DNA from: CAVRZY01 sp963725415
GTDB taxonomy: Bacteria > Acidobacteriota > Terriglobia > Bryobacterales > Bryobacteraceae
Assembly: GCA_963725415.1 (NCBI GenBank)
Contig: CAVRZY010000218.1
Span: 1 to 17,509 of the forward strand
Length of the DNA: 17,509 bases
Direction of reading: 5' to 3'
Shown here in pieces: positions 13,260 through 17,509 of the stretch (the stretch's first letter is position 1; every line of letters starts with the position of its first letter). The notes beneath the pieces were generated by a model that saw only the letters and a list, made by a program, of their open reading frames with translations, searched no databases and was not told the DNA's origin. Position numbers and translations under genes: made by a program.

Positions 13260-14662
13260 TAGCGCGTGTAGACGGTCAACTCCTGGCTGGTGGTGGAGCG
13301 CCACTGCTCCAGCGGCGGCGCTCCCGCACGTTGGAAGAAATCCGCCAGCTCGGTGCGGAATGCCTGGAGCTGGGCCTGGTAGGCCGGATCGTCAATCACG
13401 TTGCGCGTCTCTCCGGGATCCGCTTCCAGGTCAAACAGCTCGCTGGGCCACTCCTTGGTGCGCTCGACGTACTTCAAGTTCTCGGTGCGCAGCCCGCGCA
13501 CGTTGGCGTACTCGAAGTACAGCCGGTTGCGCCACTGCCGCGGCGCCTGCCCGCGCACCAGCCCCGCGTAGGTGCGGCCCACGCGCTTCGGGTCGGCGGG
13601 CGCGCGCAGGCCCAGGTAGTCCAGAATGGTGGGGAAGAAGTCGTAGGCCGAAACCATCTGGCTGAAGACCTGGCCGCCGCGGATCTTGCCGGGATGATTC
13701 CAGATCAGCGGCACGCGCAGAGATTCCTCGTACATGTTGAACGGCCAGGTGCCGTTGCCCTTGCCCCAGACGCCATGGTGTCCCGCGTTCCAACCCTGGT
13801 CGGCGGTGAAGATCACCAGCGTATCCTCCCGCAGTCCCAGTTCTTGTAGCCGCTCGACGATCCGGCCGACGTTGGCGTCCGCCCCGGTGATCAGCGCCGA
13901 GTAGGCGTGCATGCTGGCGCGGTTTCCGTGGTGCGCCTTCAGTCCCGGATTCTGCCAGGGATGCATGGGCGTGTTCGGGAAGCACCCGAACTTGGAATCG
14001 TTGTACCACTTGCGGTACTTCTCCGGCTGGTAGTCGTAGGGCGTGTGGGGCGCATAGAAGGGCACGTAAAGGAAAAACGGCCGGCTTCGGTGCTGCTCGA
14101 TGAATTCGATCGCAAAATCGCCCACCGCGTCGGTCTTGTAGCCCTTGTACTTCAACTGGCCGCCGTTCTTGACGAACTCCGGGTCGCGGTAGGTGCCTCC
14201 GCCGCCCGGAACCGTGGCCCAGTAGGTGAAGCCCCGCTGCGGGTGCTCGTCATCCCCCATGTGCCATTTTCCGGACAGGCCCAGCGCGTAACCGTTCCGT
14301 GCGAGCACCTCAGTGAAGGTCAGATGCCCGTCCAGAAAAGCGCGCGTGCGCGGCCCGAAGCTGTCCAGCGGGCGCAGCCAGTCCTGCACGCCATGGACCG
14401 AGGGAATCCTCCCGGTCAGATAGGTCATCCGGCTGGGCGAACATACCGGCGTGCAGGCGTAGGCCCGCGTGAAGCGCGCCCCCTCGGCCGCCAGCCGGTC
14501 CAGGTTGGGCGTGTGGAGCTCCTGGCAGCCGTACGACCGCAGGGCCCAGGCGCCATGATCGTCCGTCATGAAGAAAACAACATTGGTCTTGCGCCGGGCC
14601 GCGCGCAAAACAGAGGGCCCGCTCAGCGCGCCCGCCAGAGCCTGCCTGCGTGTGATCCTCAT
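13259..14662 (-). CDS. Tat-exported type I sulfatase
   Basis: This is a 467-aa protein. The start MRITRRQALAGALSG is a twin-arginine (Tat) type signal. NVVFFMTDDHGAW (D34, D35) supplies metal ligands, and the formylglycine motif is CSPSR (C74-R78) followed by MTYLTGRIPSVHGV. The cysteine needs conversion to formylglycine by a sulfatase-maturating enzyme, none of which is encoded here. TADQGWNAGHHGVWGKGN completes the metal site. The C-terminal region (YVERTKEWPSELFDLEADPGETRNV) is typical of the family's end. It probably acts in the periplasm on a sulfated polysaccharide or small sulfate ester; the substrate is not readable. It ends 10 bp from the pre-insertion stop of the convergent methyltransferase-like gene, with transposon 2 now between them. 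No clear Shine-Dalgarno site was seen. Confidence 0.94.
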   Translation of the reverse strand: MRITRRQALAGALSGPSVLRAARRKTNVVFFMTDDHGAWALRSYGCQELHTPNLDRLAAEGARFTRAYACTPVCSPSRMTYLTGRIPSVHGVQDWLRPLDSFGPRTRAFLDGHLTFTEVLARNGYALGLSGKWHMGDDEHPQRGFTYWATVPGGGGTYRDPEFVKNGGQLKYKGYKTDAVGDFAIEFIEQHRSRPFFLYVPFYAPHTPYDYQPEKYRKWYNDSKFGCFPNTPMHPWQNPGLKAHHGNRASMHAYSALITGADANVGRIVERLQELGLREDTLVIFTADQGWNAGHHGVWGKGNGTWPFNMYEESLRVPLIWNHPGKIRGGQVFSQMVSAYDFFPTILDYLGLRAPADPKRVGRTYAGLVRGQAPRQWRNRLYFEYANVRGLRTENLKYVERTKEWPSELFDLEADPGETRNVIDDPAYQAQLQAFRTELADFFQRAGAPPLEQWRSTTSQELTVYTR

Positions 14663-14698
14663 AGTGTCACGATTTTACTACCAGGCTTCGCCCTTGAG

Positions 14699-14837
14699 AT
14701 CCCGGCGTGCCGGGATTTGGAAGTCAGGAGCCAGGAGTCAGGAGTCAGAATTGGCCTCCGGCGATGGCCGGGTTGAGCCGGAGTGTGACTGCGGACCCAG
14801 GGAGCGCACCGGAGAGATGGGAAGGCAGAAGGCAGAA
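14699..14837. repeat. Palindrome plus 7-bp tandem repeats upstream of the sulfatase gene
   Basis: ATCCCGGC-GT-GCCGGGAT (14699-14716) is a perfect hairpin with a 2-nt centre. It is followed by four 7-bp units AGTCAGG/AGCCAGG/AGTCAGG/AGTCAGA (14722-14749) and, further on, two GAAGGCA units (14821-14834) plus a partial third. The 14663-15127 interval holds no convincing gene on either strand. The repeats lie upstream of the sulfatase start. Confidence 0.8.
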
Positions 14838-15127
14838 TGAAGACCTGGGTGCTGATGGCTGACGGCGGAGGGCCAGCCACGGACGTCGCTCTTGAAATCC
14901 CAACAACTTGTGAGCTCATGTAACCGTTACACCGCGGTTGGAATTGTTGAAGTAGTTCTGTTTACGAATTGCCGTGCAAGAATCTAGATGCTAGCGAAGA
15001 TTCTCTTGAACGTCACGCCAGCCGAATTCCACCGGCGCCGCCGGGATGGCCAGCTATGCGATGCCGACGGCAGCAATCAGGAATCGCCATTGCGATCCGA
15101 TCAAGGCTTCACGTGAAGCACATGGAT

Positions 15128-15304
15128 TCAACGGGAATTGCCATTGATGCGCAGAAGATTGCCGCCGAGGGCCGCGAAGTCCTTCACGTCCTGCTGGGTG
15201 ATAGTGGGAGGCGTATTCGCACCCCGATCGGGCCCCCAACGCTTTTGATCAGCCTCCCAGGCAGACGGCAAGAGGAGGGCAATGACAATTGCGCTTAGCT
15301 TCAT
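15128..15304 (-). pseudogene. Short remnant of an exported protein, possibly glycoside hydrolase (GH5-like) N-terminus
   Basis: ATG 15304 opens 58 codons: a signal-peptide-like start (MKLSAIVIALLLPSAWEAD), then KRWGPDRGANTPPTITQQDV and KDFAALGGNLLRINGNSR before TGA. The stretch RGAN...DV-DFAALGGNLLRI resembles the first strand-helix of GH5-type enzymes, where an RG-x-N start leads to LA-LG-N-VRI. No continuing frame with clear similarity was found beyond the stop, so it looks like a broken-off start of a larger gene. A genuine 58-aa secreted peptide is less likely. The interval from 14663 to this stop is otherwise gene-free. Confidence 0.45.
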
Positions 15305-15339
15305 TGGTCTGATTGTAAATGACGCGGCGTCCGGCTGTA

Positions 15340-16098
15340 TCAGAATTGCATCCGCAGCCCGAACTGGAATAGCCGTGCCTCTCTGGTCGCCGTAATGGTG
15401 CCGCCGGCCGGTGCGTTCACGTTCTGGTTGGGGAGATTGAAGTTGGCGTGATTCAGCGCGTTGAACGCCTCACACCGGAACTGCATGTTGTACCTTTCGC
15501 GCAACCTGATCCTCTTGATGAGCGAGACGTTAACGCTGACGAGGCCCGGGGCGTCCAGGATATTCCGGCCTGAAGTGCCGAAGCGGTAAGCGCCGGTCGG
15601 GACCAGCGGGAAGGCGGATCGGTCGTACCACATGTCCGGAGTAGGGTTAGCCAGCGTCCCCTTGGCGACACGGTCAGGCCTGTTGGCTTCGCCCTGGTCC
15701 AGTTGCACACTGGAGGATGCCACCGTAAAGGGCGGCCCTGTCTGCAGGCGAGTGGTCCCTGCGACTTGCCAGTCGTTCAGGAGGAAATGCCGGCGGAACG
15801 GCACATCGTACATGAATAACGACGTTACGCTGTGGCCCCGGTCCCAGTCCGAGCGCCCCCGCTCGAGGCTGAGATTGCGCGCGTCCTGAGCGCCGCCGTA
15901 GCCACCGTCGCCGGAGCCGGAAATTTGCGAGGCGCTGTCGATGGACTTGCTGTACACGTAGTTCAGACGATAGAAGAAGCCACGCGCGAAGCGCTTGCGC
16001 ATCTGGAGGATACCGGCATTGTAAATCGAGTTGGAACCGAAGGAGTAATAGTTGATGTCGTTGAATCCCGGAATGGGCCACGGCTGCCCGGCGCCAGG
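15340..16098 (-). pseudogene. C-terminal fragment of a TonB-dependent, Oar-like outer-membrane receptor
   Basis: The minus frame ends at a TGA just after LFQFGLRMQF, an aromatic C-terminus typical of beta-barrel proteins. Upstream are barrel-type strands: IYNAGILQMRKRFARGFFY, LNYVYSKSIDSASQIS, HSVTSLFMYDVPFRR and RYNMQFRCEAFNALNHANF. The FNALNHANF block is common near the end of Acidobacteriota Oar-like TonB-dependent proteins. Only about 250 of the expected roughly 1000 residues are here. Near 16085-16100 the frame runs into sequence encoding a propeller protein in another frame, so the N-terminal three quarters and the plug are missing. The formal start at 16161 is an artefact of that join. 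Confidence 0.8.
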
Positions 16099-17220
16099 TA
16101 GCGTTGGAAAAAGACCCTGCCGCCATCCTGGCGCAGCAGGTTCAATCCATTGGTGGTGCAAATCCAGATCCTGCCCAGACTGTCGCGGCCGATATAAGTG
16201 ACCAGATTGCCGCTCAAGCTGGCCGGATCGGCCGGATCGTTTTTAAAAACGGAAAATGCGTCACTCCCCGGCAGGAGACGATTCAAACCATCATCCGTAC
16301 CGACCCAGAGGGCGTCGCCTTCCGCCAGGATGGCATTGACACGATCCTGGCTGAGGCTTTTCTGATCCTGGCGTTGGTGCCGGAAGCGACGCATTTCATT
16401 CTTGTCCGTATCCAGCCTCAACAGACCCTGGTCGGTGGCGAGCCAATGGCATCCGCTCCGGTCGCGAACGAAGGTGAACACCGTGAGTTTGGTCTTGTCG
16501 GCTTCGTTGGCAGTGTAGCGATACAAATGTTGCAGCCGGCCGCTGGCTCGGCAGCGTGCCAACCCTTCCGCGGTAGTGAACCACAAGGTCCCATTGCCGT
16601 CGATGGCGGAGTCGGTGATAAATGAGTTCAGCTTTCGTTCCGGCTCGGCAGGATCGAGCCACAGACGGCGGAAAACAGCGGTCCGGCGGTTGAAGATCAG
16701 GGCGCCGCCGCCATAGGTTGTGAGCAGGATGTCGCCGCCGGCGAGTTCCTTCATGGAAGTGACCCAATTGGCCAGGGGACTGGGCAAGGCTTGAGAGTAA
16801 GGCTCGAACCGAGAGAACGTTTTTCCCTTCGGGATCCACTTGTCCAGCCCATTGCTGCAGGAACCAATCCAGAAAATTCCCCGCCGGTCATGGTAAATGA
16901 CTTGGGTGCACTGGCTTGCTTGCACGTCCGTCATGTTATAGAGCATGGAAATGCGGGTAAATCGCCCGAGGCGCGGATCCAAGTGATACATGCCGTTCTC
17001 CGCGCCGATGAGGATGTTTTCCGGTTCTCCCGGAAAAGATTCAATGGCATGGATGGCGATATCGGGGGAAAGGATACCGGCCGCTTCAACATCAGCCACC
17101 CGCTGCCAAAGGCCGGCAACCGGGAAATAGCAAAAAGGCCGGCGCCAGCGCTGCCGACCCAGAGCGTGTCAGGGGAAACTTTCGTTGCGGAAAATAGCCG
17201 TGACACCAAAAGTTTTTTTG
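16085..17220 (-). pseudogene. Reg_prop beta-propeller fragment (sensor domain of a two-component-type protein)
   Basis: At least five Reg_prop-type blades are visible: GIFWIGSCSNGLDKW, GTLWFTTAEGLARCR, GCHWLATDQGLLRLD, DALWVGTDDGLNRLL and GRIWICTTNGLNLLR. A sixth, DTLWVGSAGAGLFAIS near 17165-17120, is in a different frame. The frame change near 17110 (LFAISR, then GLWQRVADVEA) indicates a 1-nt indel or error. Such propellers form the extracytoplasmic sensor of hybrid histidine kinases or similar regulators. No transmembrane, kinase or DNA-binding region remains: the gene is cut near 16090 by the receptor fragment and near 17210 by the tyrA fragment. Confidence 0.75.
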
Positions 17221-17221
17221 G

Positions 17222-17509
17222 AGCGGAAACAGCGAACGCCGCCACGGCCAGGGCAGCCTGGGGCGGGAGCATCGCCAGCAAAGCGGCAATCGCATGCGGC
17301 AGGTGCGACACGACCGCCATCGCGCGGTCGTGGGCGGCGGGGTCCATCCGCACCGTCTTGGCCCCGGCGCCGCACCACACCCGCTCGGTCCGCCGCACCA
17401 GGGCTGCGGGGGGTGGTGCCGTGGGCGTGACGACGCACGTGGCGCCGGCGAACAGGTCCGCCCGGGCGAAGCGGGCGCCTTTACGCTCGCTCCCGGCCAT
17501 GGGGTGGCT
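17222..17509 (-). pseudogene. tyrA: Prephenate dehydrogenase (TyrA) internal fragment, running off the window
   Basis: From the window edge the minus strand encodes SHPMAGSERKGARFARADLF, then VVTPTAPP..., DPAAHDRAMAVVSHLPHAIAALLAMLPP. HPMAGSE and the late HD...SHLPH are signatures of arogenate/prephenate dehydrogenase, which catalyses a step of tyrosine biosynthesis. The sequence then diverges near 17205-17230 around CCAAAAGTTTTTTTGG. It continues in an open frame into the propeller fragment, so the C-terminal dimer domain is missing. Whether the upstream part of the gene is intact cannot be seen. The composition is more GC-rich than the adjoining propeller fragment. Confidence 0.8.

Noticed and set aside
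14969..15298. 109-codon plus-strand frame in the sulfatase upstream region
   Set aside because: No ribosome-binding site or domain pattern. It lies opposite the better-supported remnant at 15128-15304.
17206..17221. Rho-independent terminator at CCAAAAGTTTTTTTGG
   Set aside because: The stem is AT-only with no GC arm, and it falls at the join of two gene fragments.

Overview
The window looks like an Acidobacteriota chromosome, probably Bryobacterales/Solibacter-like. This is inferred from gene content only: high GC, an Oar-type TonB-dependent outer-membrane protein, a two-component-type beta-propeller sensor, a Tat-exported sulfatase, a MtaA/URO-D-type methyltransferase, an ATP/ADP-translocase-like transporter fused to HEAT repeats, and intergenic palindromic repeats. 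No rRNA, tRNA or CRISPR array was seen.

Layout. 1-3.7 kb is ordinary chromosome: the start of an S4-domain protein (minus), a zinc-ribbon membrane protein and a PAP2 phosphatase (plus), two nested-palindrome elements, and an exported 5'-nucleotidase-like enzyme (minus). 3745-6338 is an IS1-like transposon with 24-bp terminal inverted repeats (21/24 identical) and an 8-bp target duplication. Its cargo is a DNA methyltransferase and a convergent PD-(D/E)XK-like protein, that is, a candidate restriction-modification pair beside a 5'-truncated transposase. 6.4-10.8 kb returns to chromosome: the transporter-HEAT gene (minus), a repeat-rich gap, and the MtaA/URO-D-like gene (plus).

10.82-13.25 kb is a second cargo-bearing IS1-like element. 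It sits exactly between the convergent methyltransferase-like and sulfatase genes, is flanked by an 18-bp perfect direct repeat, and has related inverted ends. It carries a GGK-motif small protein, a two-winged-helix protein, a transposase interrupted by an in-frame stop, and a 42-aa zinc-ribbon protein. 13.26-14.66 kb is the sulfatase gene.

14.66-17.5 kb is decayed or chimeric: tandem 7-bp repeats, a 58-codon remnant resembling an exported glycoside hydrolase start, the C-terminus of a TonB-dependent receptor, a Reg_prop propeller fragment with a frameshift, and a tyrA fragment, joined end to end on the minus strand. This could be a real graveyard or an assembly chimera.

Main message: both accessory blocks are IS1-like elements with similar ends (GGnAGTGnGCTA) that have acquired DNA-modification or DNA-binding cargo. 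This fits the 'transporter IS' concept. The exact cargo, especially the nuclease-like protein and the HTH/GGK/zinc-ribbon set, is the part most likely to be undescribed.
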